Source: Ectocarpus siliculosus (Eukaryota > Sar > Phaeophyceae > Ectocarpales > Ectocarpaceae). Taken from it: a stretch of 64,000 nucleotides of DNA. The first letter of the stretch is position 1, and every line of letters begins with the position of its first letter. This document shows positions 48,843 to 61,400 of this stretch, in pieces. The stretch spans positions 1,751,158 to 1,815,157 of the forward strand of contig FN649727.1 of assembly GCA_000310025.1 (NCBI GenBank). The letters run 5' to 3'. The notes under the pieces were generated by a model. It was not told where the DNA came from. It worked only from the letters and a program-made list of their open reading frames with translations, and did no database searches. Made by a program: the position numbers and the translations under genes.

Positions 48843-51800
48843 ATGATGTTGAAGATGAGACGATCGAGCCACCCAAGCTCGCCCAGCCTTAGCGGGCCCC
48901 TCTGCTTCGCCTGTGGCATATTCGCGTTCGCCCTGGTGGCCAGCGTCAACCTCAAGAGAATTACTACTAAACCACCCGAGCCTGCGGAGATGGTGGCTGA
49001 AACAACAGCAACAGCGGCAACAGCAGGAGCAGCGGCGGTGGTGGATAGTGCTGATACAGCTGTGCATAATAGTGCGACATCGATGTATGCGTATGAGCTG
49101 TTGTCGGGGCTGATAGATCCTCACAACGGAGACAACGGTACGGATCCTGCGCAGACTGTCACAGGTGTGTGTACCTGCAAGGAAGAGTCTGTAGTTAAAG
49201 AAGTTGTAAACAACTACATGTAGTCTTATGTAGTTTACAAATGCTCCATCTTGTGGGTGAACTTTGGTGCGGGCATGAATGTCAAACCGCTCTGCAACCA
49301 CCGTCAAACGTGGTGCGTGGTGTTGTGAGGCGTGAGCGCGCATGTGTGGATAAGTCGGTATGGATATCCCGCCCGCTTAGGGTGTTGAGCTCTCTCTCCC
49401 ATTTGGAACGCCGATCAGGGTAGTAGGGATCGGGCGGGATGCTTGCTTACGAACCGCAGCATCGCTGGAGAACAAGACCAGTTTTACGTGATCGCGGCTG
49501 CCGAAAGGCGCGTAGAAATTTTCAACGGATCAACCGCACAGCACAACAGCTTGTTGCAACAAGGCACTGCGGGAGCAGCAACATGAGGCCACAGCACTGC
49601 TGTGTGCAACCCAACCTGGTTGTGTGCATACCGCCAATACGGCACGTACCACATGTTGTGGACAGTGGACAGACGTGACGGGAACCAGTTTTTTTTTTCT
49701 TTGATCAGCGTGTTGTACAATCTACGTAAAACAGCTAAGGATCGGTCCCGGAGGGGACGTCTGACAAGAGCCAATACCCCTTCGACATACAATACAGCAG
49801 TAGAGGTCCCTGTTTAAGGCCACCTAATAGTTGTTGAGTAGCTTTGTGCGTGGGTTGCCTCGGCGCGGGGTCCCGTAGTGGGAAACAAAAGGTGCCAGCA
49901 GCTGGGTACTGCCAACGGTCAAAATGTAGAAACTATCCGCGGGCGTGAAAGCCCTTCTACGTGGTGGAGCGTGGAAGCTCGTGTATAATATAGTTGTGGC
50001 GTGGAAGCCGGGTTGGCGTGATAGCCGGAGTATGGGCGTGGAAGCCGGGGTTGGCGTGAGAGCCGGAAAAAGGACTTGATGATACACAGAAAAGGAAGTG
50101 AGGAACCACAAACCACGCACACAAATTCCGTTGTAGACACCCATACCCTCAAACCTGCAATATGTGATAAAGTTGGTACCACCAAATCTAATCCATAGCA
50201 ACCATTGAACCCCCAAACTCCCCGCTCCATCTGCTCGGGAAATTCTTGCTCGCAATAATCTGTTGATGCTGTGAGTACATACAACAATAGTGTCAAGGGG
50301 AAAAACCGGCCTTATTGAGGAAATCACAAGAGTGCTAGGGTGTACCAGGCCAGCAGGGGTGCACATCACACAATCACAGTGAGTGAGTGCCACAGCGCCG
50401 CTTTGGATGTGCACCACCTGGCATTTACATAAAGTAATGTCAAACGCACCACACAAATACGTTCGCATGTTCCCACATGTCCTTGCCCGCCAGTATGTAG
50501 CTGATGCCCGCCAAATACAAATGCCATCAAGTATCTCCCCCTTCATGCTGTAACTGGTCAAAATTTCTCTTTCTTGGCTAACCAACCTATACGGCAGAAG
50601 GAAACGCAGAGAATGAGATAAAGTCCAAGCTTCCCCGTAAGCAATTTGTGAAGCAAATATTGAAGACGAGAAAGTACGGGACGGCAACGAAACCACAAAA
50701 CGAAATAATAAAAGTGAAGGGTCGACAAAAATGCTGCATCCGCGCTGATCTTGATCAGATTGAGAGGACTTCCACAAGGAAAACCTCCAACGACCTACAC
50801 ACTCCAACATTTAAATTACATCTGTCGCAACGAGCACCAACTGAAATCTCTACCCGTCCAACGAAGAGGGCACACACAAGAAAACAAACAACACATCTAC
50901 GCATGCGACGAGTCCACCGACCTCTACTGTACGCTAAAGGGTTGTAGATTGCTGCTGTGTTGTGGCTGCAAATGCGGCCGAACCTGCGTTCGTCACTTCA
51001 AAACCGGCCTTGTTCGGGGTGGGCGTAGGGTCCCGACATGCCTTAAAGAGGGACGTGCGGCCTTGAAAAGGAAGGCGATTTGTTCAGGCGATTCCACCAG
51101 CCTTAAACAGAGCAACCGGCCTTAAATTTGTGGCCTTAAACAGGGACCTCTACTGTACAGTACTTGTACAGCGGCTAAGCGCACAGTATGCATGTACGTC
51201 CGCGGGGGATGTGCTTACAGCAGTAGTTCTTTGCAGGCGGTGGGGGTGGAGTGAAACCTGCCGCCAAAGAGGGGTGCTGAGCGCGTTGGTTGCGTCTGTC
51301 TCCGTTCAAGTCCGGCCCAACCTCCCAGGCTGGTGAGGACAACCTCAGTGGTGCAAGCAAAGTAAACAGCCGGGAACAACTGCGGTGTACATCGTCACTT
51401 TGCGGTCTCCTGGTGTGCTTACTTCATCATGAAAGAAGGACCGTACGTGCCCAATTGAACTCATCTGTACCCCACCGCGAAAGCAGCCTAAACCTAAGCA
51501 TTCTGTGGCCTACCTTGAAATGAGAGAATCAGGACGACGAGTCCTCCGCGTTACTATACTAATAGCTGTAGATAACGTGCATGCGACGGGGGGATGTAGT
51601 GTAACAGTTTTAGTAAATAGAGCTGCGGCCTACGGAGAAATAATGGTAGGTATGCTTACAAGCGAGACGCTTTGCCCACCGTTGGTGAATAATGCATACA
51701 GTACTTGGGAGTATTGTATGCACAATGAAAGAGTCGACTGGGCGAGCTCCGCCGGCCTGTTTTCGGCCTCCGTTTCGGCCCTCACATATATACAGCAGCC

Positions 51801-52554
51801 ATCACCCAGCCGTTGGTCCTCGGCGAAATGGAGAAGTTTTCGTTTTTTACGTAAATATCCCGGAAGTGCGGATCGTAACCCCACCGCAAGCATCCGTTAC
51901 ACCGCCGCCGCCCACAGCAGTAGTCCGGCCGTCAACAGTTGGAGTGGTTGTTGTTCTTGCAGCTGACGTCGCAACCCACTGCCACCACCTTCCTCTGCCG
52001 GCCATGTACATGTAGTAAAGGCAAAGACGACAACGATACGGCGGTTGAGGCTTCTCCATGGGGGATAATAAGGTTAGCGACGAAACGGGTAGATGCAAGC
52101 GTCGAGAATCGGGCAAATGCATATCGAACCGGGTAAGCGCTCGGGCGCCCGCCCGCCCGCCCGCCTGCCCGCCCCGTGGGTAACTTCCCGGGTAGAGCAG
52201 CGTATCGTGGTGAGCCCGGCAGAAAGAGTGGCGCGATGAAAGCGCCGGGCGGGCTGGCTCGGAGCATGCGGCGGGCCTTTGTGGTGGAGGTTATGGGGTC
52301 GTGTTTCTGTTGCTGGTTGTCGTTGCGCGCCGGTTGACAAGGCACGCCTACGACGGGAGGCTGCTGATGCGACCCATCGCGTTGGAACCCTGTTTTCCGG
52401 TTGCTGGGCAACAGGGGAGGGCACGAAAGAAGTTTTGGCAGTGACCAACCAAAGCCCGAGGTTGTTTGCTTGTCGTGTGTAGCACCCGCATCGACTTCCG
52501 CCACATTTTGTGTTCAATTGGATAATTGACTGAGTTGCGAGGCGGTCGTTCCTA

Positions 52555-52597
<43 letters not shown>

Positions 52598-55104
52598 CTT
52601 TCTATTTGTGTGTGTGTGTCGAAAACGCCCGAAAACGACTCTGGTTTGGGAGCCCCGCGCATGAGTATGAGAAAAAATGGGGTGTCCGCTCACTGTCTGT
52701 CGTCTCCGTGTGCTCCCCCGATAGGAGCAAGACTAGTCGCGCTTCGTGGACGCATGTGTATCCTTGACGCTCGTTTTGGTAAGTCTAGAGCAACGTACGA
52801 GAGTCCCGGGCGCAGCTGATGCAAGGTACCCACCAGGTTTCTTCTTCGCACTCTTTGTCCTGCTGCTTGCGAGTTAGCTGTCTTCGGGGGTAAGCCTTGG
52901 TTGAGGGCTTCGAGAAGTTCGAACTGATTGCGCGGAGTTGGGATTGTTGTTTGTTGGACTGGGTGCTCCGGAAGCTGCTTCTGCCCTTCGACCTCGTCCC
53001 GTGGCAATTTCTTCCGACCAGCGAGCATTCTCCCCACGACCATAAATCTTCGAAAGACACAACTGAGTGTATGTATGTATCTTGGTTGAACTCTCGCGCC
53101 AATATTCAAGCTTTACACCTTCAGCAGAGGGTCGCTTCCACTTCCGACAGCGGTTCTCCGCCCCCGCACAAACACTCATGATGTGACCCTCTCCCTCTCC
53201 TATGCCCTTCGATTGTTTCGGACGAGCAGCTAACCAACCAACCACCCCGGATACCGCCTCTATCTTTGTTTGCTCAGCGGAATGCGCAGGGCAGTTCGAC
53301 CTGCCCGTTCTGGGTGGCGTGGACGTCGTGGAGTATTGGAGATTACCGTCTGCAGCGGAACCAGTCTTGGGGAGTCCGAATCTGATGTCGGTGTTCGGAA
53401 ACTACCGGTTCTTCTTTTCGTCGGTCGAAAACCTCCGGGTGTTTGAGGCAAGAGGTTTTTCGCTTCGTTGAGCAGGGTTTTAGGATTTTGCGGATTTTTC
53501 ATGTTGGAAGTATATCACAGTATCACCCCGCACCCTCCCTCTTCTCGCTCCTTCTTAGACGCTGGCCACGACAAACGTGGTGAGCATCTGGGTTTTGTTG
53601 GCTTGCCCTGTGGCGTGTGTATCCCGTTCGGATCAAACGGACGTTCCTTGCTTCGAAAATAGGGGTCCTGGATGTAGCTGCTCTCTTGCTGCTCTGCCAC
53701 CACATTTTCTGGTGATTTTCCGCACCCCCCGCTCTCGGTGGTACGTGCGTCGCTGCACGGTCTTTTTTGTCATATCCTACGTACGACGGCACTGGCGCGC
53801 ATGGAAGGTCTACACAATCAATCGTGGTGCTTCAGTACATACCGTAACTTTCTTGCTGCATACTATTATATCGTTTCTTACAAACGTCAGCTGGTGATGC
53901 TTACACCCCGCCCCCGCCCCCCCCCCATCAATCGCACCCTCCGTTTCTCTCAGCATGACAAGCTCAAGTACGTCCCAGCCTGGGGAGGCTTTTGCTCTTA
54001 CGGTAAGCTCTAGGGTGCGGGGGCTTGCTCAAACACGCCTAACGTTGCTGTGTTCAGGGAGAAGAAGGGCAGCATACGTACATGTACGGTAGCGCACGCT
54101 GGAAGCCAGCAGCCCAAGGCAGCAGTGCAGTGGACAGGCAAGAAGGAAACGCGCCAACTCGTAGATACGACACGAGGCTGTCGTCTAACAAAGAAATTGC
54201 AGCAGACCCCGTGGATGGTAGGAATTATTTTTTCCGTTGCGCATCCCTAACATGGCTTATTGCACGCTACGTCTCTGCTGGGACACAGGTAAATCTCCCG
54301 TGTGAGTGCCATGCGCCTTTTTCGTCACACCTTGGTAAATAAATGCCTTGCCACGCAATCAATGACATGGGTCCTGTTTTTGTGTGCCTGTCATGAACAA
54401 ACGGTCGTGCCTCGATGTTCCAGGCATCGCGAACGAGTCAGTTTGGACGTCCACTACCCTAGGGCCTTTTGGGAATCCCTCGAAATGGGGAATATATGGC
54501 GGCCGCCTACACATCTTCCGAAGGTAACTGGGCCTTTGGGGCGTAACCTGTATCAGTATCATATGCCATGTAGTAGTAGTGAGCTATATGAGAACGCACT
54601 GGGACGTACAACAAGGTCCGCCCACTGGGGGTGTCGAGTTAGCGAGCGGGGTGCGTGAAAAAACAGGGAGAGAAGTGGTTGTTTTACTCCTATCGCCCCG
54701 GTACGTGAATTCCACACGTTGGTATACATCTACTGTATGACAAAGGTTCGAAAAGGAAGTACTTGGTATTCACAGCACCATCACCCGCACGGTGGTTTAG
54801 GCCGTATACCCTTCTCTCGCGTTTTTTTTTTTTTTCGTTTCCGCGTTGTTAGGTACTTGCCGTGCCCTTCGCGCTGTACAGACCACTTACCCTCGCTCCC
54901 ATGTCCTGTTTTTTTGTTTGCTGCTGCTACGTCGCCCGTTGCAGTTCCACGCCGAAGGAAGAGTTCGAGGAGGATATTCCGGGCAACCTCGATCGGGGCA
55001 ACGCCGTGTGGGAAGGGTGGTTCGGGGGTATGGAAGAGAGCCTTATGGTGCCTCCGATCAACACGGCCTGTTTCTGCAATGACCATATTTGCGACGACCA
55101 GTAG
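48843..55104 (+). CDS. Membrane-anchored YHS-domain protein, paralogue B
   Basis: Exons 48843-49164, 53278-53447, 53954-54002, 54424-54523 and 54945-55104 give 801 nt, 266 residues. A basic tail is followed by a membrane segment at about 18-36 (PLCFACGIFAFALVAS) and a Thr/Ala-rich stalk. The YHS domain reads AECAGQFDLPVLGGVDVVEY, YRFFFSSVENLRVFE, LKYVPAWGGFCSYG, GGRLHIFR and AVWEGWF, and the tail reads INTACFCNDHIC. Intron 1 is 4.1 kb and contains the TIR element 49798-51155. Intron 2 appears to use a GC donor (GAG|GCAAGA at 53448). An extra phase-1 intron (54003-54423) splits the exon that is single in A and C, right after the conserved SYG. The spliced product aligns with A and C across its whole length, supporting the model. 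Start chosen at the first ATG of MMLKM; MLKM is equally possible. Confidence 0.8.
49798..51155. mobile_element. TIR DNA element with perfect 26-bp termini in YHS-B intron 1
   Basis: Termini 49798-49823 and 51130-51155 are exact inverted copies, beginning CAGTAGAGGTCCCTGTTTAA. Direct repeats TACAG at 49793-49797 and 51156-51160 form a 5-bp target duplication. Subterminal copies of GGCCTTAAA/GGCCTT occur near the right end (about 51010-51140). Inside the left half (about 49982-50065) is a 37-bp tandem pair with GGCGTGGAAGCCGGG. A 328-codon minus-strand frame (50810-49824) covers most of it, but its residue composition does not resemble a transposase. Superfamily not assigned. Confidence 0.8.
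52557..52593. repeat. (CT)n microsatellite
   Basis: CT dinucleotide tract in intron 1 of YHS gene B. Confidence 0.95.
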
Positions 55105-57620
55105 AACTACAGTAGCTGCGAAGGAGTTTGATTGATACACTGCTTCGATTTCGAAGGCCGAAGCCGAAACGAAGTGACCTGTACGTTTGTGCAGCAGGCG
55201 GAGGAGTGCGACACGCTGGCTCTTGCTACAAGTGGTGGTGGTGGTGGCGATGCCCGATGGCGGGAAGCGGTAGATGATGCTGTAATGCTGTATGTGGTGC
55301 GAAGCGAGTCCCTCCTGCCGTCTGCGGCTGCTATTTTTTCTGAGGTTTCCTCCTGCTGCATCTCTCTTGCACAGATTTTTTTTTTTACCCCGATAACCTA
55401 CGGAGCTATGCATACAAGCCAACATTGATAGAACAGCGACGGAGGAAAGGAAGGGAGACACTGGCTTCTTCGACGGCCGTGATATGCATGGCCCGGCCGT
55501 TTCTCAGGATTTGTAGAATAACTTGTCCGGGATTTGGACGAGATGGAGCCCGATTTGTTTTCCCGCTCTTGTAGCTGGCCTTTCGGAGTGTTAGAATCGA
55601 GTTTCATGCCGGATCCTCAAATTTCGCGGACTGCTTTTGCTCGCCGTCCAGTTGCTGCTGAGGTGATGTGGGTTTCTAGTCGATAGGAAGGCGGCGAAAA
55701 GTAGGTCGCGCCGGCACGCGGTGGGTGTGCCTGGGGTTGATGTACCCCGCGATTTCTCCGGTCATTTGTCCTCGCGTTACATCTTGTTGTATTTTGATTT
55801 GAGTGCTGAACCCTTGTCTTGTAATTAGTGTTGTCCTCTTTGTATTTTCACACGTTCATGCGCTCCTTTTAGCGCTACATATTGTATTGTTGTGTTTGAT
55901 TTTGAGGGTCGAATCGTCTTGTCTTGTGGAGGAGATCGATATTCCCCTTGTTATTTTCATACGTGCATGCTTGGTCAATTTGTCTTGGCGCTACAAATTA
56001 CTTTGTCGTGCTGAGTAGAGCGTTGAACCCGTCTTTGGAACAGATAGATTTGATTGCCTCTGTTTCTTTTCGCAGGTTCAATGTGTTGTGCCGTTGGTTG
56101 AGCTGTCGTCCTGCTTGTTGTTTGTCTTTGCATCTGAAAAGTCCCCACCCTTTCGGACACCGGTAATTTTTCGCTTGCAAATACACTTGTAACTACATAG
56201 CTCTGCTCTTGCTCCAGCGGATGGCAGCATCGATTGTTTTTCGGGTTGTCGGTGGGTGCTGTGCTGGCGGGCGCGTGTGGAACTACTGTAAGTTGGAGTG
56301 TCCACAAACTTTACCACACGGCGTCGTGTTGAACGTTGTGACGCCTTTTGAGCAAGGGAAGCCCGCGGGTTACTGGGATCCCTTGTGGATAGTTTCGAGC
56401 ATGAGATAGCTCTTAGGTTAGTGGCGTGGTGGCCCTGCGGTGGTTTTACCCTTCTATATGCACGAGTACTCTTGTTCGAGACCAATTAGCTAGGTGCAGA
56501 TACGGGGGGGGGGGGGGGGGCTATACGCGGGCGGTCTAAATCGACTGATTGTAGCCTGTGGTCACGCTCCTTTTCTGCCAAGGTGCGCGAATTGGTACCA
56601 TGTGTATGATGAACACGGGAAGGGGGTTCGCAGAAGGACGTAGCAGGTGGTGGCGGTGGTCTCTGCCAACCTTGGCTTCATTCGGCTAAATAAACTTTTG
56701 TACCAATTGGGAAACCCGCGGTTTGGTGGTGCGTCCAATATGCCTTGGGACATCGGGACATTGGGACGCCGCCCAGAGGACAATGTGCCGCAGTGCACTG
56801 CCGGACGTGGGTGTGTCCATCCTTCCCTGCAGCAGGAAATGATTTGCAGTATCACATGCATAGTACCGACAAAAAGAGTGTGTGCGCCACAGAGTGGGTC
56901 TTGGGTCTTGGCAAGACAAAGAAGGAAAAGTTTGCACTTGTACAGCAGTATCTGTGTCTTGACGTGATGGCTTCCCCACTCAAATTTGACGGGAAAAATC
57001 ACAATCAGTCACCACCAGCAAAGAAACCGGTATGGTCTCTTGGGACGACTTGTTGTACATACATATGCACTCTTGTCTGGGCGATTGGTTGGTTGGGTGA
57101 CGTACTTCCCTCCAACCAAGATGCATTCATTCGCAGATCGTCGGTAGGTGGCAGCAACACAGAAAGTGGATGGCGTATCTCAATCCACAGGAGGAGGAGT
57201 GAGTTTGAAAGGCGTTGCCAAAACTGATGATGCGAAAGCAGCCAGAACATCCCCTGCTCGTTGGGTTGTCAATCATATAACCAAGCTGACACCGGGCACT
57301 GAATGTGAGAGTTGCTCTTCATCCGCTTGGGGCTTCTGCTTTATAGAATGTACTCGTGTGTGATCGTTTCGGCCCCCTTCGCATGATGGCATGTTGTAGC
57401 TGCTTCCATCATCATCATATATATCGTCCTCCTTCCGTGTGTTCACGACTCTCTGTCTCTCTCTTCCTCCTTCGCAGGTGTTTCTACCACAACTTTTTTT
57501 CTCGTTATGTATCTGCGCACGTTTCTTGAACTGATTTATTGTGTCCAGAGCGTGTCATCCTTCTCTGTTCGTATGTACTGCTGTACAATACAACTTGTAG
57601 TAAACGGACAGTAACGACGG

Positions 57621-57642
57621 CGGCTGGTTTCGAAACCAGCCG
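57621..57642. repeat. 22-bp perfect palindrome
   Basis: CGGCTGGTTTC followed by its exact complement GAAACCAGCCG, with no loop. About 0.8 kb upstream of YHS gene C. Function unknown. Confidence 0.85.
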
Positions 57643-57984
57643 CGGATGAAAATCACGGTCCATCCAGCCTCGGATTCAGAGTGAGTGATTGCCTGCTGTG
57701 CAAGACAAGACGACACAACGCCACTACCTGTTGTTGTAGTCTAAGTACTCCTCGTGGCGATGTGTACTAAAGCTGTACTAGTACCGCTGTAACATTATTT
57801 CCCCGATGTCGTTGGGGTTGGGGGTTAGGGCGCCCACGACCGACGGTGGGGGGGTAAAGACAGGTCTTCGGGGGATGCCTGTTATTATTACAGACAGTAG
57901 TAGGCTAGGTTATTTTCTCCGGGCGAAGAGAAATGCACGTGCCTGTGTAAGGAGTATATAATACCCGAATCCACAACATCATCA

Positions 57985-58052
57985 TCGTCCATCCTGTGGT
58001 CTTATCTCGAATGGGTATTGTAGTCTTTCTGTGTTTGTATTTCTGTTTCCTA
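57985..58052 (+). repeat. Dispersed repeat, copy 3 of 3 (diverged)
   Basis: CATCCTGTGGTCTTATCTCG, AATGGGTATTGTAGTC, TTTCTGTGTTTGTATT. Matches the copies at 24866-24943 (inverted) and 38280-38375. Confidence 0.65.
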
Positions 58053-58460
58053 ACATCATCACGCGTAGATGTACCACAGACCCACCAAAGACTGCAGGCC
58101 ACTATTTCGGCACAGCCTTATCCCTTCGACCCCGCGTCAGGAAGGTTTTGTTTTTCTGCCGTCTGTGTGTAGGATTGTGTGTTTATGTGTACCTTTGGCG
58201 AGAGCAGCAGCGTGTGGAGGAGACGTATCCGAGACGCCTGCCTCATGTGTCACGTGCTGTCAACGAGTCAACGATGATATGTTGGTTCGAGATGCTCCCG
58301 AAACGTCAACAACGCCCCCGCTATTCCGCTATTCCACCGCTTGCACCGCCGAAAGGAGGCCGGGCTTGCACGCATTCCGGCTATACCCCGGGCACCCGTT
58401 TTTGTGCACAGCAGAGAGCTCCAAATTCGCGCTTTTTCTCCACACAACAACCTCCGCGTC

Positions 58461-61400
58461 ATGGCAGCCGACGAACGAATGCCGCTGGTGGGGCCTGACG
58501 GCGCGGCGAAGGTAGCAGCGCCTCTACACCCTAACTCAAGGCCAATAAGCCTTCGAGGCGGTGTCACGGTGCTTGTCGGAGCCACCTTGCTGTTCGTGGC
58601 GGCCTTGGCAAGCGCGCGTGCATTCCCACGCGGCGTCAAGGGACGGGCATCGCCGCCTTCTCCGTACAAGGGGTTGGATGTCGACGAGAGCTCGGTGGAG
58701 GGGGCGGGGTTGAGGTTGGATGAGATTGACGGGACGACCTTGGCTCCAGGTGCGGTGATCGTGGACAAAACTCAACTTGCTTCCAACTGCTTGCTTCAAA
58801 TGTCTGATGTCTGTTGTACAAGCAGCATATGTTGGACGGGGTAGTAGTAGTCCACCAGTTAAAAGACCACCCGTACCCATCTACAGGCATGCCACCATAC
58901 CTGCCGTCCACGGCAATCCCGCCTGCCTCCCTCTGTCGTGTTCAGCATCACAACTGCTCTCTTTCGGCCGCCCAGTCCTCTGCACTGCTTTAGAGCACTA
59001 TTTCTCGGAATCATCATCTATACAACTTCTCCCCGATGACTTATCTTCCTATTGTATGTACTCCCCAAACCCAAAAACAATTAATTAAATCAAACACCCC
59101 TATACAATTAATATTTATATTTGTTTACTGATGGCGTGAAGGGCTTTTTTTTCTTCATATGCGTATGTACTCACGGGGAACGGCGCTCAAAAAGTTGTCC
59201 CTTGTATTTAGTGGTATAGATTCTGGTACGTACAACCAACAGAGGGTTAATAGATTCTGGTACGTACAACCAACAGAGGGTTACGCAGGTTCCCCGCAGT
59301 TGTGCATGAAGAAGTTCGTGTGCCCGTCGCCTGTTGCAGTAACACGGGATGCGTTTCGACAAGCGTGACAGAGCACTCGGTCACCTTTCAGCAACCTTCC
59401 GGGAATCTGCTGGGCGATACACGCCCCTACATGTATTAGTTTCATCCCACAAGGAATGTCGTAGAAGAAATAGAGGCAGGCACATGCGCCGAGCCGCGGA
59501 AGGTACCCCATATGCAACTCTTTTATCTTTATCTTGCAGCCCCCGTATGGTAATCTGCTGCGTCCGCGCCCCTTTGTCTGCATATGCTGTTGTCTCTCGC
59601 TCGTTTGTTTCCGTCATGCTGCTGTGCCCTTCCACGCACCGACGCTGGCGGTGTGGTGCAGTTCACGTAACGACCGCGGAGTGCACTGGGGACACGAGCA
59701 AACCGGCGGTGGAAGGGTTCGATCTTGTGGCGTATCGATCCCTCCAACCCGGCACGCACGGGGTCCGCGGCTTGTGGGAGTTTTCGGTACAGTACGGCCA
59801 AGGATATACTTTCCTGTTTTCTACACTCGAAAACAAGCTAGAATTTGAGGTGGGTCTGTCAAATATTGACCACAAGTGTCGTGGTTGGTGTTGCACGGTA
59901 TGTGAACAGGGAGTGCCTGCGACCTTGTGCGATCGTGAAGGATGGCTCGTCTGCATGTAATGTGTTTTGTTTCTTCGAGACAAGTCGCGAAAACACGGAA
60001 CAGTTTTCAATCGAACGATGACATACCAGTTCAAGATATCTTACCGAGGTGTCGCGCTTATTTTTTCCCGATCAAGAACACAAGTACGGGTCAGCTGCTG
60101 CGGGTGCACAACATAAGAAGCTGTTTGGTTAAAAGGATGATACGACTTGATATTTATTCCCTGCTTTCCAATCGTGTTGCAAGTGGCCTAGACCGAGAAC
60201 CGCTGGGTTCATCCTAGTCGTCTATTTTCTCGCCGTCGCCCGCGCTTTCTACCTTCCCTGACGGTATATATCTCTCTCAACAACCGCGCGTCCGGCATGC
60301 TTGATGCAGTCTTCATTCAGCCGACCATCACGCCTATTTATCCTAATGTTGAACTTTGGATTGTTTTGCACTACATACCGTAGCAGACTTTCCGTGCTTT
60401 CTTCTGATATCCCTCCCACCTTTTTCCCTCGGCAAAGTAGGAGTGAATGGTGAGGCCATCGGTGATCGGTCCTGTGGGAACAATGCTCCGTCCTGTCGAG
60501 GACAAATGGTCAATGATCTCACCCGCTACGGCATCCAAAATTATGAGAGTACGCCCCCCACCCACCCTCCTTCGCGTGTTTGTGTGCAGAGCGATCCAGA
60601 GAGATATCTCCCCGCTTGGGGCGGCTTCTGCGGCTTCGGAATCAGCCACGAAGTTGTTTGGGGTCCCGACGTCCTCGGGCCACCTTCCAACCCCGATTTC
60701 TGGTTGATCGAGGATGATCGGCTGTACCTGTTCCGAAGGTAGTGCTTGCTTGGTTCTCTTGGTCGTGTTCTTGTGTTTGTTCTGGTTCGATAGGATGATG
60801 GCTGTTCCTGTGTTTGCAAGCGCGCGTGTGTATGAGAGGGCTTTTTTTTATTTGCATCGATCTCGCCAGACCAATTGGATTGCACGGCTTGAGAAATGGC
60901 AGGCCGCGTGGCCCACCGGCAGGGGGGGGGGGTGCGGGCGGATGAGACTGGACGTGGGGGTGCAGCCTCGGGGTTACGGAGCACCCACCACATACAATAC
61001 GTCATCGCTACAATGACGAGTGTTTTTGACTCCTCGTGGTAATCGGGCATCCGAAAGCTAGCGGCTGAGTCCAACGGGGACCAAAGACCCAAACAATGCC
61101 TCGTCGCTGGTTGTGTGTAAGTAGGTGTGGGTGGAAGCCTTTCTTGTACGCGTGTTTTTTCGCTACGCTACAGCTCTCTCTTTTGTCTACTTGACCCCGT
61201 ATAGATGCTCCACCCCAGCTACTACTGCTGCCCGCAATGCGTTGAAGCACACCATGCTTGGTTCGGTGGTGGCCAAGGGCCTTTGATTCCGTACCCGCGT
61301 TCTCCACCCAACCCGTCTCTCTTTGTCGTTTGTCGTTGTCATACGACTGCCCGTCCCAAAGCGAAACACCATATGGAAAGTTCATGGACAACAAGGCGCG

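Larger units (their letters stand above)
55105..58460. other. Intergenic, YHS-B to YHS-C
   Basis: 3.4 kb. I searched it for a decayed fourth YHS copy and found none. It holds a poly-G tract near 56505-56520, two of the ten-base TACTGCTGTA/complement words (56941, 57576), a 22-bp palindrome and a dispersed repeat. Confidence 0.55.

Noticed and set aside
49824-50810. 328-codon minus-strand ORF inside the TIR element in YHS-B intron 1
   Set aside because: Composition (many Cys, His, Phe, Ser, no ordered motif) looks random, and it ends at the inner edge of the TIR. No transposase signature, so not called as a gene.
55105-58460. Possible fourth, decayed YHS gene between B and C
   Set aside because: No frame shows AWGGFC, FSS.EN or NTAC.C fragments. 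The open frames at 56.6-57.3 kb have unrelated sequence.
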